From positions 1 through 64,000 of the forward strand of contig NZ_SLWK01000010.1 in NCBI RefSeq assembly GCF_004345615.1: a stretch of DNA of 64,000 bases, read 5' to 3'. Origin of the DNA: Natronoflexus pectinivorans (lineage in GTDB: Bacteria > Bacteroidota > Bacteroidia > Bacteroidales > Marinilabiliaceae). Both the position numbers and the translations under genes were made by a program. Under the pieces are notes generated by a model that was not told the origin of the DNA, did not search any database, and saw only the letters and a program-made list of their open reading frames with translations. Of this stretch, positions 9,201 through 18,980 are shown piece by piece. How positions within the stretch are numbered: the first letter of the stretch is position 1; the number at the start of each line of letters is the position of its first letter.

Positions 9201-12200
9201 TTAATTCTTTAATAATCTGCCTCCCGAAATATCCCAGAACTTGTTGAAAAATGCACTTAGCTTTTCAATTACAGTTTCACGTTTTTTAGTGCGGTCGCCA
9301 GTTGCTGTAAACCTTGAAACAGGAGGTAGAACTTTAGTGATTGCCGTACCTGTTGTTTGCACATAACCATCGCGGAAAGCGTTATTTATAAAATTGTATG
9401 TTTCTTCTTTATTCAGATTTTCTTCTTCAATAATTTTGTCAATTTCTTCAACCTTTTTAGCGTCAACAAATGAATGCCAATCGTCATCAATATTTGAAGA
9501 AGGATTTAACGAATCAATAAAGCGTTCGATAAGGTCTTTTTTGTTACGAAGTTCAATACTTGAATCGATTGCTTTTTTGATGCTTATTACAATTTCTTTG
9601 TCTTTTAAGTGGCCTTCATGATACTTTTTAATCAGGGCTAAAATGTAGTCAATATTGATTTCAACCTGCTTTATCAGTTCCATTTCAAAGACAATATCAT
9701 CGTTTACATTTTCGCTATCGCCTTTGTTTTTACCTCGAAATTCGTTGTACAGGTTGATGTACATGCTGTGATAATCCTGCACATCTCTTTCCGAAAGTAT
9801 TTCATTACCTGCAAATTCATCAAATGTGGCAAGGATATTCTTAACCTTCAGAATGGCACTGTATAGCTTGATAAAATCCTTTTGGTTTTGTTCGCCAATA
9901 ATCTGTTCCCCAACAGGGAATTTATCCTGTAAATCACTTACCAAATAAATATATCCCGGAACATCCTTTTTGCCATCTTTGTAGCCATTGTAGTATTCAC
10001 TGTAAGTTTTAAGCAATACAATGCCTCCGGCTTCTTTATCGCCAAACAGGGCAATACTTTCGTTGGTTGCTTTTTCGAGGTTTCGGAAGCAAATAATATT
10101 ACCGAATGTTTTAACGGAGTTAAGAATACGGTTTGTGCGAGAATAGGCTTGTAAAAGCCCATGCAAGCGCAGGTTTTTATCAACCCAAAGGGTGTTTAAG
10201 GTTGTGGCATCGAACCCGGTAAGAAACATATTCACTACAATAAGTAAATCAATTTTGCGGTCTTTCACCCGTTGAGAAACATCTTTATAATAGTTTTGAA
10301 ATTTATCACTCGAAGTATCATAATTGGTTTTAAATATCTTGTTGTAGTCTTGTATGGCGGCTTCCAGAAAGTCTCTTGAACTTTGGTCTAAACGGCTGGT
10401 ATCTTCAAGGTTCTCGTCCTGGATGATTCCGTTATCTTCATCATCAGCCTCGTTTACGCCAAAGCTATAAATGGTAGCAATTTTCAGTTGTTTATCGCTG
10501 GGTAAGTCCGCCATTTGGCTCTGAAACTCGGTGTAATATTTTTTAGCCACATCAATAGAAGCTACGGCAAATATGGCATTAAACCCGGCTAAACGGCGGT
10601 CTTTTAACTGGTAAAAGCTATTCCGTTTTGTTTTTTGGTCGAAATGTTCCCGAATGTACTTTACAATATTACTTATGCGCACGGGAGCTGCCAATGCCCT
10701 TTCCCTGTCAATGTCCCATACTTTTGCATCGGCAATATTTTCCTGCTCTTTCATGGTACTGATATAATCAATACGGAACGGGAGCACATTTTTATCGGTA
10801 ATGGCATCAACTATAGTATAAGTATGCAGTTTGGTTCCAAATGCCTGTTCGGTAGTCCGTAAGTTGGGTTTGCTGCTACTGCTTGAGTTTACAGCAAAAA
10901 TTGGCGTTCCGGTAAATCCAAACAGATGATATTTTTTGAATGCTTTTGTAATGGCTGTGTGCATATCGCCAAACTGCGAGCGGTGGCATTCATCGAAAAT
11001 AATTACGATACGTTGATTGTATGAAGAATGGTTTTTGTGTTTCTTGATTAATACCGATAGCTTTTGGATTGTTGTTATAATGATTTTTGAATTTGGAGTT
11101 TCGAGCTGCTTTTTAAGAATAGCCGTATTGGTATTGCTATTGGCTGCCCCTTTTTCAAACTTATCATATTCTTTCATGGTTTGATAGTCGAGGTCTTTTC
11201 TATCAACCACAAATAACACCTTGTTTATAAACGGTAATTTGCTTGCTAATTGAGCCGTTTTAAAAGATGTTAGCGTTTTCCCGCTTCCGGTTGTGTGCCA
11301 GATGTAACCGCCTCCATCAATAGTTCCGTAAGTTTTGTAATTATTGGAAACAGTAATTTTATTCAAAATACGCTCGGTAGCTACAATCTGGTAAGGGCGC
11401 ATCGCCAATAAAAGTTTCTCGGAGGTAAAAACACAATATTTTGTAAGCAGATTGAGTAATGTGTGTTTGGCAAAGAAAGTACGGCCAAAGTCCATTAAAT
11501 CGGTAATAGGCCGGTTGTTGGCATCGGCCCACCATGAAGTAAATTCAAAGCTGTTGCTTGTACGTTTTCCTTTTTTTACTGCGCCATCACCCAATTCCCT
11601 GATATGCGTAAAGCGTGTGGTATTGCTGTAATATTTGCTGTAAGTGCCATTAGAAATTACAAACAGTTGCACATATTCAAACAAGCCGCAACCAGCCCAA
11701 AACGATTCACGGTTGTAGCGGTTTATTTGGTTGAAAGCTTCTTTTATATCTACTCCCCGTTTTTTGAGTTCAATATGAACCAATGGCAAACCGTTTACCA
11801 ATATAGTAATATCGTAACGATTGGAACGCTGACCTTTGTCGATTACATATTGATTAATAACCTGCAAGCGGTTGTTGTGAATGTTGGTTTTATCAATGAG
11901 ATAGATATTTTTTACTGTGCCATCATCGCGGGTAAGCAGTTGGATATGGTCTTCCTGAACAATAGTTGTTTTTTCCTCGATGCCATTATTTTGGTTGGCT
12001 ATTTTGCTTTTGAAGAATTGCTCCCATTCCGAATTGGAAAATTTGTAATCGTTCAATAACTCTAATTGACAACGCAAGTTGTCAATCAATTCATCTTCGG
12101 AAGTAATTATCAAATATTCGTAAGCCTGTATTTGAAGCTGCTCAATAAACTCCTTTTCAAGGTCTGCCTCATTCTGAAAAGTTGTGTCTTTACGGTATAG

Positions 12201-12263
12201 CGGTTGATATTCGGCAACTACTGTACTTTCAGGGTTTTCGGCAACAAGAGCGTATTTATCCAT
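9201..12263 (-). CDS. hsdR: Type I restriction enzyme R subunit (HsdR)
   Basis: The 1020-residue motor and nuclease subunit of a type I restriction system. The N-terminal HSDR_N nuclease domain shows the catalytic pattern, with an Asp then VHIELKKR near residue 165. The SF2 translocase follows: Walker A TTGSGKT near 326, a DECHRS box near 423, FTGTPIF, and motif VI QAYSRTNR. Length and order match the EcoR124 type. It starts 3 bp after the hsdS stop and ends 10 bp before the Argonaute ATG, so it is in the middle of a tight minus-strand operon. It acts in the cytoplasm as an R2M2S complex that translocates and cuts unmethylated DNA. No disruption is visible and all motifs are intact. Confidence 0.95.
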   Translation of the reverse strand: MDKYALVAENPESTVVAEYQPLYRKDTTFQNEADLEKEFIEQLQIQAYEYLIITSEDELIDNLRCQLELLNDYKFSNSEWEQFFKSKIANQNNGIEEKTTIVQEDHIQLLTRDDGTVKNIYLIDKTNIHNNRLQVINQYVIDKGQRSNRYDITILVNGLPLVHIELKKRGVDIKEAFNQINRYNRESFWAGCGLFEYVQLFVISNGTYSKYYSNTTRFTHIRELGDGAVKKGKRTSNSFEFTSWWADANNRPITDLMDFGRTFFAKHTLLNLLTKYCVFTSEKLLLAMRPYQIVATERILNKITVSNNYKTYGTIDGGGYIWHTTGSGKTLTSFKTAQLASKLPFINKVLFVVDRKDLDYQTMKEYDKFEKGAANSNTNTAILKKQLETPNSKIIITTIQKLSVLIKKHKNHSSYNQRIVIIFDECHRSQFGDMHTAITKAFKKYHLFGFTGTPIFAVNSSSSSKPNLRTTEQAFGTKLHTYTIVDAITDKNVLPFRIDYISTMKEQENIADAKVWDIDRERALAAPVRISNIVKYIREHFDQKTKRNSFYQLKDRRLAGFNAIFAVASIDVAKKYYTEFQSQMADLPSDKQLKIATIYSFGVNEADDEDNGIIQDENLEDTSRLDQSSRDFLEAAIQDYNKIFKTNYDTSSDKFQNYYKDVSQRVKDRKIDLLIVVNMFLTGFDATTLNTLWVDKNLRLHGLLQAYSRTNRILNSVKTFGNIICFRNLEKATNESIALFGDKEAGGIVLLKTYSEYYNGYKDGKKDVPGYIYLVSDLQDKFPVGEQIIGEQNQKDFIKLYSAILKVKNILATFDEFAGNEILSERDVQDYHSMYINLYNEFRGKNKGDSENVNDDIVFEMELIKQVEINIDYILALIKKYHEGHLKDKEIVISIKKAIDSSIELRNKKDLIERFIDSLNPSSNIDDDWHSFVDAKKVEEIDKIIEEENLNKEETYNFINNAFRDGYVQTTGTAITKVLPPVSRFTATGDRTKKRETVIEKLSAFFNKFWDISGGRLLKN

Positions 12264-12266
12264 TGT

Positions 12267-13496
12267 TTAATTCTTGAAATTCAATAATTTTTCTCTGTAA
12301 TATTCATACTGCTTTCTGCGTGCCTCAATCTCGGCAGGCAGCCCAATTGATATATCATTTACCAAAGCATCGAACTTGTCTAATATGCCTACAATGCGTT
12401 CCTGTTCTGCCATGGGTGGAATAGGAATTTTGGCTTTGCTCAAACCAGGTGCATTAATTGACGAAATTTTACCTGATGATATAAAACTTTTTATCTGAGA
12501 ACGAAAAAGATTCGTTTGTAAATAATAGGACACATACTTTGGATTCATTTTATGAGAATATGCAAAACAAGCATCGTGAATAACGACATCTGAATCTCCC
12601 AACCAAGCAACACCATTTCCAATATCTTCAATGGTTTCACCTGCCGAAACAATTACAACATCACCAGGGTGTGCAACTCTAAGTTTTGCAGCCAAATCAG
12701 GTTTTAAATAAGATTTAGCCTCCTTTGCCCATATTTTGTAATGTGTGTACAATTCTCCATAATGAATGCATGGAACACCTTCAGATACTATATCGTCTTT
12801 CACAAATCGTTTACCCCTGACAAACTCACCAACTTCTCCAAGCATTTTCCATTCTACCTCTTTCTCTATAAAATACAAAAGTTGATTGCGGTAAAAATTG
12901 TATTGGGCGCGACGCGCCTCCAGCTCCGCCTCCAGCTCCGCCTCCAGCTCCGCCTCCAGCGTGGTAAATTTGTCGAGAATTGAGACTATTTCTTGTTGGA
13001 TGGGAAGTGGGGGGACAGGGATTTCTGTCGCTCTGACAATATCTGCATTAAGGTTCTGAACTGTACCAGAAGATGCTTTTTGTTTCCAGTAATTTTGAAT
13101 ATTTTCTGAACGTAATAAATGATATAAAAAGTTTGGATTTAAAGAATTTTCAAAATCTTGCATAGAAATCCATCCATCATGTATACAACCATCTATTGCT
13201 AATATATATGGTCTACCAAAACTCATTGAGTTTGAAAGAATAAAATCACCTCTTTTTAAAAACCTTGATTTATTAGCACCTTCTATTGTAATTTTGTCTT
13301 TTGTTGCAGTAATATATTTGCTTTTAGGTTCTACATCTCCAATTTTTATCCAAGGAACACCGTCAGGCTCAGCAGTAATAAAGTTTGAAATAGGACGAGG
13401 TGAAGCACCTCTCGTAATTTTCATTACTGTTCCAAGCTTTTTAAACTCCACACCATTAGGGCAAAACTGTTGGATAAGTTCCTCAATTTTACTCAT
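12267..13496 (-). CDS. hsdS: Type I restriction specificity subunit (HsdS) with LEAE repeats
   Basis: The DNA-recognition subunit of the type I system, with two target-recognition domains, each followed by a conserved helix (PPLPIQQEIVSILDKF and PPMAEQERIVGILDKF). The start is set at the ATG at 13496 (MSKIEEL), preceded by a GGAGG ribosome site and overlapping the hsdM stop by 8 bp; a longer form from 13520 is less likely. The central spacer contains a four-residue LEAE repeat encoded by a 12-bp DNA repeat (3.75 copies). In EcoR124-type HsdS proteins the copy number of such a repeat sets the distance between the two half-sites of the recognition sequence. The gene is intact, with no frameshift. 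Target sequence cannot be predicted from the protein alone. Confidence 0.93.
   Translation of the reverse strand: MSKIEELIQQFCPNGVEFKKLGTVMKITRGASPRPISNFITAEPDGVPWIKIGDVEPKSKYITATKDKITIEGANKSRFLKRGDFILSNSMSFGRPYILAIDGCIHDGWISMQDFENSLNPNFLYHLLRSENIQNYWKQKASSGTVQNLNADIVRATEIPVPPLPIQQEIVSILDKFTTLEAELEAELEAELEARRAQYNFYRNQLLYFIEKEVEWKMLGEVGEFVRGKRFVKDDIVSEGVPCIHYGELYTHYKIWAKEAKSYLKPDLAAKLRVAHPGDVVIVSAGETIEDIGNGVAWLGDSDVVIHDACFAYSHKMNPKYVSYYLQTNLFRSQIKSFISSGKISSINAPGLSKAKIPIPPMAEQERIVGILDKFDALVNDISIGLPAEIEARRKQYEYYREKLLNFKN
12916..12960. repeat. 12-bp tandem repeat inside hsdS
   Basis: The unit GCCTCCAGCTCC is present in three full copies at 12916-12927, 12928-12939 and 12940-12951, plus nine bases of a fourth. 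It is in frame and encodes the LEAE spacer repeat of HsdS, so copy changes would not break the gene but would lengthen or shorten the helical spacer by four residues. Confidence 0.95.
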
Positions 13497-15054
13497 AGAT
13501 ACCTCCTTCCAAATCGGCAACTATTTCGTCAATGGCTGTACGTAGCTTGTTTTGGCGAATTACAATTTCGGCAATATGGGCGTTGAGTTTTTCAATATCT
13601 ACTTCTACGGTGTTATTTTCCTGCTCAACATAACTGCTTACAGCAATGTTGTAATCGTTTTCGGCAATTTCACTATTTTGTACAAGCCTACAAAAATGGT
13701 CTTCACTTTTTCGGTCTATGAATGCTTTTAAAATACGTTTGCGGTTGGTGTCGGACAATTTGTTTTTGTTTCCACCACGTACAAATTCGGCCGAAGCATC
13801 GATAAACAGCGTAGCATTGTCTTTTTTGCTCTTTTTAATAACAATAATGCAGGTGGCTATGGTTGTGCCAAAAAATAAATCGGGCGGAAGCTGAATAACT
13901 GTATCAATGTAGTTGTTATCAATCAGGTATTTTCTAATTTTTTGTTCTGCACCCCCACGATACAACACTCCCGGAAACTCAACAATAGCAGCCGTACCCG
14001 AAGTGGAAAGCCACGAAAGCATGTGCATGGTAAAAGCCAAATCGGCTTTGCTTTTTGGTGCCAACACTCCGGCAGGTGAAAAACGAGGGTCGTTAATCAA
14101 TAGCGGATTGGCATCGCCTTCCCATTTAATGGAATACGGGGGATTTGAAACAATGGCATCGAAAGGCTCATCGTCCCAATGTTTGGGTTCAGTGAGTGTA
14201 TCACCATGTGCAATATCGAATTTCTCGTAATTAATGTCGTGCAAAAACATGTTGATACGGCAAAGGTTGTAGGTAGTAATGTTTACCTCCTGCCCGAAAA
14301 ATCCCTGCCTTACATTTTCTTTGCCCAATACCTTGGCAAACTTCAATAACAAAGAACCTGAGCCACAAGCAGGGTCATAAACCTTGTTTACCTGCTTTTT
14401 TCCTACCACTGTCATTTCAGCAAGCAACTCAGAAACTTCCTGAGGGGTAAAAAACTCACCTCCCGATTTCCCGGCATTGCCAGCGTACATAGTCATTAAA
14501 AACTCGTAAGCATCGCCAAAAGTGTCAATTGTATTGTCCTGGTATTCTCCTAACTTTAACCCTCCAATTGATTCGAGGATTTTAACCAGTTTCTCGTTTC
14601 TTTTCTGAACCGTTCCTCCCAGTTTATTACTGTTCACATCAATATCATCGAACAAACCTCTTAGGTCGTCTTCGCTTTGGGTTCCTTTAGCCGAGTTTTC
14701 TATATTCTTAAAAACCTTGCTTAGTGTTTCGTTCAAATTTTCATCGCTTTTTGCCTTCTTCTGAACATTTACAAATAACTCAGAAGGCAATATATAGAAG
14801 CCCTTTTCTTTTACGGTGTCAGCCCTTCCAAATTCAGCATCTTTATCGGAAATTTTGGTATAATCAAAATTTGTGTTTCCGGTTCGTTTTTCTTCTATAT
14901 TGATATATGAAGTGAGGTTCTCCGAAATAAACCTGTAAAATAACATGCCCAGCACATATGATTTAAAGTCCCAACCATCAACACTCCCCCGAAGGTCATT
15001 TGCTATTTGCCATATTGCGCGGTGCAGTTCGTCACGTTCTTGTTCTTTTGCCAT
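13489..15054 (-). CDS. hsdM: Type I DNA methyltransferase subunit (HsdM)
   Basis: The 521-residue N6-adenine methyltransferase subunit. An HsdM_N helical domain occupies the first 150 residues or so. The S-adenosylmethionine motif DPACGSGS is near residue 228 and the catalytic NPPY motif near 303, in the order of gamma-class N6-adenine methylases. The C-terminal helices probably contact HsdS. It ends in an ATGAGTAA overlap with hsdS and starts 38 bp downstream of the subtilase gene. With HsdS it methylates the host recognition sites; with HsdR it forms the restriction complex. Sequence is intact and of usual length. Confidence 0.95.
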   Translation of the reverse strand: MAKEQERDELHRAIWQIANDLRGSVDGWDFKSYVLGMLFYRFISENLTSYINIEEKRTGNTNFDYTKISDKDAEFGRADTVKEKGFYILPSELFVNVQKKAKSDENLNETLSKVFKNIENSAKGTQSEDDLRGLFDDIDVNSNKLGGTVQKRNEKLVKILESIGGLKLGEYQDNTIDTFGDAYEFLMTMYAGNAGKSGGEFFTPQEVSELLAEMTVVGKKQVNKVYDPACGSGSLLLKFAKVLGKENVRQGFFGQEVNITTYNLCRINMFLHDINYEKFDIAHGDTLTEPKHWDDEPFDAIVSNPPYSIKWEGDANPLLINDPRFSPAGVLAPKSKADLAFTMHMLSWLSTSGTAAIVEFPGVLYRGGAEQKIRKYLIDNNYIDTVIQLPPDLFFGTTIATCIIVIKKSKKDNATLFIDASAEFVRGGNKNKLSDTNRKRILKAFIDRKSEDHFCRLVQNSEIAENDYNIAVSSYVEQENNTVEVDIEKLNAHIAEIVIRQNKLRTAIDEIVADLEGGIYE

Positions 15055-15092
15055 TAATATTTTGTTTTAAGTACAATGTTGTTTTCAATTAA

Positions 15093-17672
15093 TTAGCTTA
15101 CAATAGGTTGACCAATAGTAACTGGAACTGAGATTCTATCTTTAATTTCTTGGTATATTGGCATATCAATTCCTTCTGCAACCTCCATTGAAACTAAAAG
15201 AGCATAAGGAATACTATCTGTAAAGCTGTTTGCATCTTTACTACAATTTACTTTTATGTTTAAAGAATCACCATCAATAAACGCATGTGCTTTTGAATCT
15301 TCAAAGACTTCATGTTGTAAAGTCCCTCTTCGTACAGCTTGCCAATCAGCTTCCATTCTGTTATTTGCAATTTGATTGTTTGCTTCAAACCATAGTCGAG
15401 AAGTTCTATATCTTTGAGTTGTTGGCGATGTTGGAGTAAACCATGCTAATGTAATTGTTATTCTCCGCTTTATAGTTTGAGATGCCAGTGAAGGTGGTAA
15501 TGGTAAACTGTAAACATGAGCTTCTTCTTCATTCAACTCGCCAAATCCAATAACGGTTGCCCGCTGTTCTGTACACTCCTTAACTTTATCAATATCTGGA
15601 AACCCATATCCCAGTAATTTGCTTTTTATTTTTTGTAAAAGTTGATTATCATAACCATCTAATCGTTTGTCAAGTTCTGAGCTTATATCACCCCAACTGC
15701 ATCCGTGCACTAGCATTGCCTTAATTAATATTGCTATCATCTGGGATGGAATATTAACATCGTTTTCATTTATTAACTCTTCCAATACCTGATAACAGTA
15801 GTAACCTGAACGAGTTATTAATGCCGTAGCATTACTCGTACCAACCTCATGAATTGTTTTATTTAGGGTGTTGTCTGGTGCAGCAACTTTAAGCCCCGGA
15901 GGGGATTTATAAGAAGATGGACGAAGGATAGAATTATCTCCAAAATCGTAATCAAACATTTGTCTCCCACCATAATAAACCAAATCAGGTTTAATAGCTC
16001 TCCGATAGCCACCTCCTAATGCAGTATATGTACTTGGCAAAACTGTTGCATAAGGATTCAATCGTCTATCATTTGGATTAAAAACAGCATTGTCAACATG
16101 TAAAGCGCCAACAGTTAAACCATTTAAACTTTCAGCAGGAGACATTATTCTGCAATTGCGAGCATTATTTAAAACCTCCCGAAGAAAAATTTTCTCTTTC
16201 TCAATCGATTCAAGTGCATTAAATTCGGTTTGTGATATGGTTAGTTGTATCTCATTATAATGATTACCTGTACTAATAATAAATAGAACACGATATTTAT
16301 AGCTCAACCAATCTAATAGCTTACTCCACGGACTCATCGAATTGTAAAACAACCTATCTCTATCGCCAATGGAAAGATTAACTATTTTTACACTTGGAGC
16401 AACTGCATCTAAATCACCTTCTCCTTCAAAAATTCTTCGCACAGCACGATGAACAGTATCAATAAGAAGACAATCGTTGGGCACATATTCATTTCGATGA
16501 AAATCTCTTTCATTAGGCCTCATTATAGGTCGCACATACAAAGGGGAGGATAGTGGTTCCTCATTTCTATTTAAATCCCCTCTCACAATAAGAGAACACA
16601 TGGCTGTTCCATGTTTCCTTTCTTGTACTTGATAATACGACTCAAAATTATCGGGGTCATCAATTATTAATCTATTGTTCAGAATTTCATGCCTTGCAAA
16701 TGGATATCCATCGAAAATTGCGATTACAGGATTACCACTTGGGTAAATATTATTATCTATTTCTTCAAGAACCTCTAAATCTTCCGGGGAGAAATGACTA
16801 TCCATTACTATCTGACCTGAAGGCTTGAAATACATTACATTATCGCATTTTATTAATTCTGTATTTCTATTCGATAATATATTCCTTATTTCAATTGCTG
16901 GTAGTTCCGCCAAAATTGCATGGTAACGAATTTCTGAAATATCACAAACTGATATCACCCTTCCGCCTGAACTCGCAATTAGATTGGATACAGATAAATA
17001 ACTACTATTTCTTTGCGCAACATTTGAACGATACCATAATTCTATTTCAAATCGTATGGTTCTATTTGGGTCTATCTGTAGTTCTTCTCCCCATAAATTA
17101 AGAATATTTGATTCTTCAAATCTATCTTGAACACCCCAACGCCTTATATTTTTTAGTAGCTTAAAAACTTCCTTGAATTTCCCTTTTCCTCTGTATACCC
17201 CACTCCTACAATTGAAATCAGGAGTCCTTACCCATAAGTCCCAGAGAGATAGAAGTTCAGTCATTGCAGCTGTGTTTGTAAAGACCAAATACAACCTACC
17301 AGACATTAGTTTGTCATCTTCTTTCTTTCCAATTTTATTAATTAAGTAAAACTCATTATCGGGTACTATATCTTCTATTTCAATTTCTCCTAACCATTCA
17401 AATCCTTCTACCTTTGAAACTGCAGCTGCGAAATCTTCTACACTGCCAATAGTTTCAAAGACCAAAACTTGTTCAGGGTCAATCCCTACATTAGTTTGCT
17501 GCACAGCAATTCTTTGAGCATCTAAATTGTTAAACAATTGTTGAAATACTGGAGATAACCGTTGACCTTGTCTTATAGAGGATGGAGTACTAAAATTTCC
17601 TCTACCGCTACCTAATTTACTTCTATTGGCAATTTCTTTGCTTGGAAAGAATAATAATGGTCTTTGTGCCAT
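15093..17672 (-). CDS. Subtilisin-like (S8) serine protease, IetS-type defence partner
   Basis: An 859-residue cytoplasmic-looking subtilase with no signal peptide. The catalytic triad is visible: Asp in AIFDGYP near residue 320, His in HGTAMCSL near 355, and Ser in GTSNATAL near 611. The first 300 residues are an N-terminal region of unknown fold, and about 200 residues follow the protease domain. It starts 4 bp after an AAA ATPase gene. A subtilase with an AAA ATPase is the composition of the IetAS pair, reported as an antiviral system, so I infer the ATPase gates the protease against an intracellular target during infection. Its position directly before hsdM suggests shared transcription. 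The substrate is unknown. Confidence 0.82.
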   Translation of the reverse strand: MAQRPLLFFPSKEIANRSKLGSGRGNFSTPSSIRQGQRLSPVFQQLFNNLDAQRIAVQQTNVGIDPEQVLVFETIGSVEDFAAAVSKVEGFEWLGEIEIEDIVPDNEFYLINKIGKKEDDKLMSGRLYLVFTNTAAMTELLSLWDLWVRTPDFNCRSGVYRGKGKFKEVFKLLKNIRRWGVQDRFEESNILNLWGEELQIDPNRTIRFEIELWYRSNVAQRNSSYLSVSNLIASSGGRVISVCDISEIRYHAILAELPAIEIRNILSNRNTELIKCDNVMYFKPSGQIVMDSHFSPEDLEVLEEIDNNIYPSGNPVIAIFDGYPFARHEILNNRLIIDDPDNFESYYQVQERKHGTAMCSLIVRGDLNRNEEPLSSPLYVRPIMRPNERDFHRNEYVPNDCLLIDTVHRAVRRIFEGEGDLDAVAPSVKIVNLSIGDRDRLFYNSMSPWSKLLDWLSYKYRVLFIISTGNHYNEIQLTISQTEFNALESIEKEKIFLREVLNNARNCRIMSPAESLNGLTVGALHVDNAVFNPNDRRLNPYATVLPSTYTALGGGYRRAIKPDLVYYGGRQMFDYDFGDNSILRPSSYKSPPGLKVAAPDNTLNKTIHEVGTSNATALITRSGYYCYQVLEELINENDVNIPSQMIAILIKAMLVHGCSWGDISSELDKRLDGYDNQLLQKIKSKLLGYGFPDIDKVKECTEQRATVIGFGELNEEEAHVYSLPLPPSLASQTIKRRITITLAWFTPTSPTTQRYRTSRLWFEANNQIANNRMEADWQAVRRGTLQHEVFEDSKAHAFIDGDSLNIKVNCSKDANSFTDSIPYALLVSMEVAEGIDMPIYQEIKDRISVPVTIGQPIVS

Positions 17673-17676
17673 ATTT

Positions 17677-18681
17677 TTATTCTGTTAGATTATTAGATTC
17701 AAATTTCATCGTCCTACTATTCCAGTTTTTTAATTCATCCGAAACAATTTCTTTTATATTCTCTTCTGGTAACAATAGAATATGTCTTCTTAAGATTGAT
17801 AATCCAAACTCTTCTATTTCCGAATAATTTGAACCCAATAATTTCTTTGCGATTGTTTCACTGGCAAATTCAAAATTGACATTATGTTTTTGTTGAAATT
17901 TCTCAAGCCATAATGAAATATTCGCCCGAGTTGGCATTGGAAGGTTCATTCTGATTTGAAAACGTCGCCAGGCAGCTCTATCTAGCAGTTCAGGATGATT
18001 TGTTGCCCCAATAATTGTAACATGACTAGGCAAATCATCTATTTGTAATAACAAAGAACTGACAACTCTTTTAATTTCGCCTGTTTCATGAGTATCACCT
18101 CTCTCTTTCCCTAGGGTTTCAAATTCATCAAAAAATAATACACATTTCCGAGTACTTACAAAATCAATTAGTTTCCTTAGCCTAGATGCTGTTTCTCCTA
18201 AATACGCTCCTATTATGCTATCATACTTAACAACAAATAAAGGAATCATTAAAGATTCGGCTATTGCTTCTGCTAAAGAAGTTTTTCCATTTCCAGGTGC
18301 ACCTATCAATAGAATACGATTTCGAGGTTCTAATCCATACGACCTTAATAAATCTACTCTATATTGTTCCTGGACATATTGCTCGCATAACAATATTATA
18401 TCTTTAGGCAAGATGAGACTATCCATTTTCCTTTGAGGATGAATTTCAGTAATCAAATTTTCTGCCCTAAAATCATTTTGCACTCGATTAATACCATTAT
18501 TGGCTGGTTGTGTAAAATCAGAAGTATTTCTAATTAATTCTGCCTCCAACTTGTCCGCAAGAATTGAGTGATTTTTACTTCTTTCTTCGGCAATAACAGC
18601 TTCGGCAATTTTTCTAACCATTGGTTTGTTGCCAGAAAGAGCGTATTTTATAAGATTCAATAATAAATCTGCTCGTGCCAT
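17677..18681 (-). CDS. AAA+ ATPase, IetA-type partner of the subtilase
   Basis: A 334-residue classic AAA+ ATPase. Walker A GAPGNGKTS lies near residue 132, Walker B LFFDEFETLG near 185, and the sensor-1 region IIGATNHPELLDRA with an arginine-finger-like AAWRRF near 230. The first 100 residues are a helical N-domain. It begins 5 bp after the small HTH gene and ends 4 bp before the subtilase, so the three are surely one transcript. In analogy to IetAS it probably controls the protease; an unfoldase role is possible. The fold assignment is firm; the role rests on its neighbour. Confidence 0.82.
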   Translation of the reverse strand: MARADLLLNLIKYALSGNKPMVRKIAEAVIAEERSKNHSILADKLEAELIRNTSDFTQPANNGINRVQNDFRAENLITEIHPQRKMDSLILPKDIILLCEQYVQEQYRVDLLRSYGLEPRNRILLIGAPGNGKTSLAEAIAESLMIPLFVVKYDSIIGAYLGETASRLRKLIDFVSTRKCVLFFDEFETLGKERGDTHETGEIKRVVSSLLLQIDDLPSHVTIIGATNHPELLDRAAWRRFQIRMNLPMPTRANISLWLEKFQQKHNVNFEFASETIAKKLLGSNYSEIEEFGLSILRRHILLLPEENIKEIVSDELKNWNSRTMKFESNNLTE

Positions 18682-18686
18682 TCTAA

Positions 18687-18890
18687 TTATTTTGTACGAT
18701 TAAAAAGTTCTCTAATATCAATATCTAGAACTTGAGCAATTTGATATAATGTTTCAACTGAAGGTTGGTTTTCATTGGTACACCACCTTGAAACTGTTGC
18801 TTCATTTTTACCAAGTGTTTCAGCTAACCATTTATTCGTTCTGCTTTTTTCAGCCAATACGCTTTTTAACCTATTGATTTGAATGCCCAT
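18687..18890 (-). CDS. Small XRE-family HTH regulator heading the defence operon
   Basis: A 67-residue Cro/CI-type helix-turn-helix protein (WLAETLGKNEATVSRWCTNENQPS), with little beyond the DNA-binding domain. I chose the ATG at 18890 (MGIQINRLK) because a -7 promoter box lies at 18915-18922; the upstream in-frame ATG at 18917 would fall inside it. It is the first gene of the cassette and is 5 bp from the AAA ATPase. By position it is likely an autorepressor of the cassette, as is common for small XRE proteins in defence loci. Confidence 0.85.
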   Translation of the reverse strand: MGIQINRLKSVLAEKSRTNKWLAETLGKNEATVSRWCTNENQPSVETLYQIAQVLDIDIRELFNRTK

Positions 18891-18914
18891 GGTGTATAAA
18901 ATTGATATTTTATG

Positions 18915-18922
18915 CAAATATA
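18915..18922 (-). promoter_or_regulatory. Bacteroidota -7 promoter box (TATATTTG) for the defence operon
   Basis: The minus strand reads TATATTTG, a full match to TAnnTTTG, about 25 bp upstream of the HTH start codon. No clear -33 TTG is seen at the expected distance, which would suit a regulated promoter. No other strong promoter-like site was noticed further down until the rloA gap. Confidence 0.5.
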
Positions 18923-18980
18923 GTGATGTAATTTGATATTTATTCCATTGTTTGTAATATGTTTAAAAAAATATAATTTT

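Noticed and set aside
9938-10183. A short frame inside hsdR on the same strand
   Set aside because: Wholly inside a well-supported gene with all motifs in the other frame.
12916-12960. Possible CRISPR-like repeat
   Set aside because: It is a 12-bp coding tandem repeat without spacers, and there are no cas genes.
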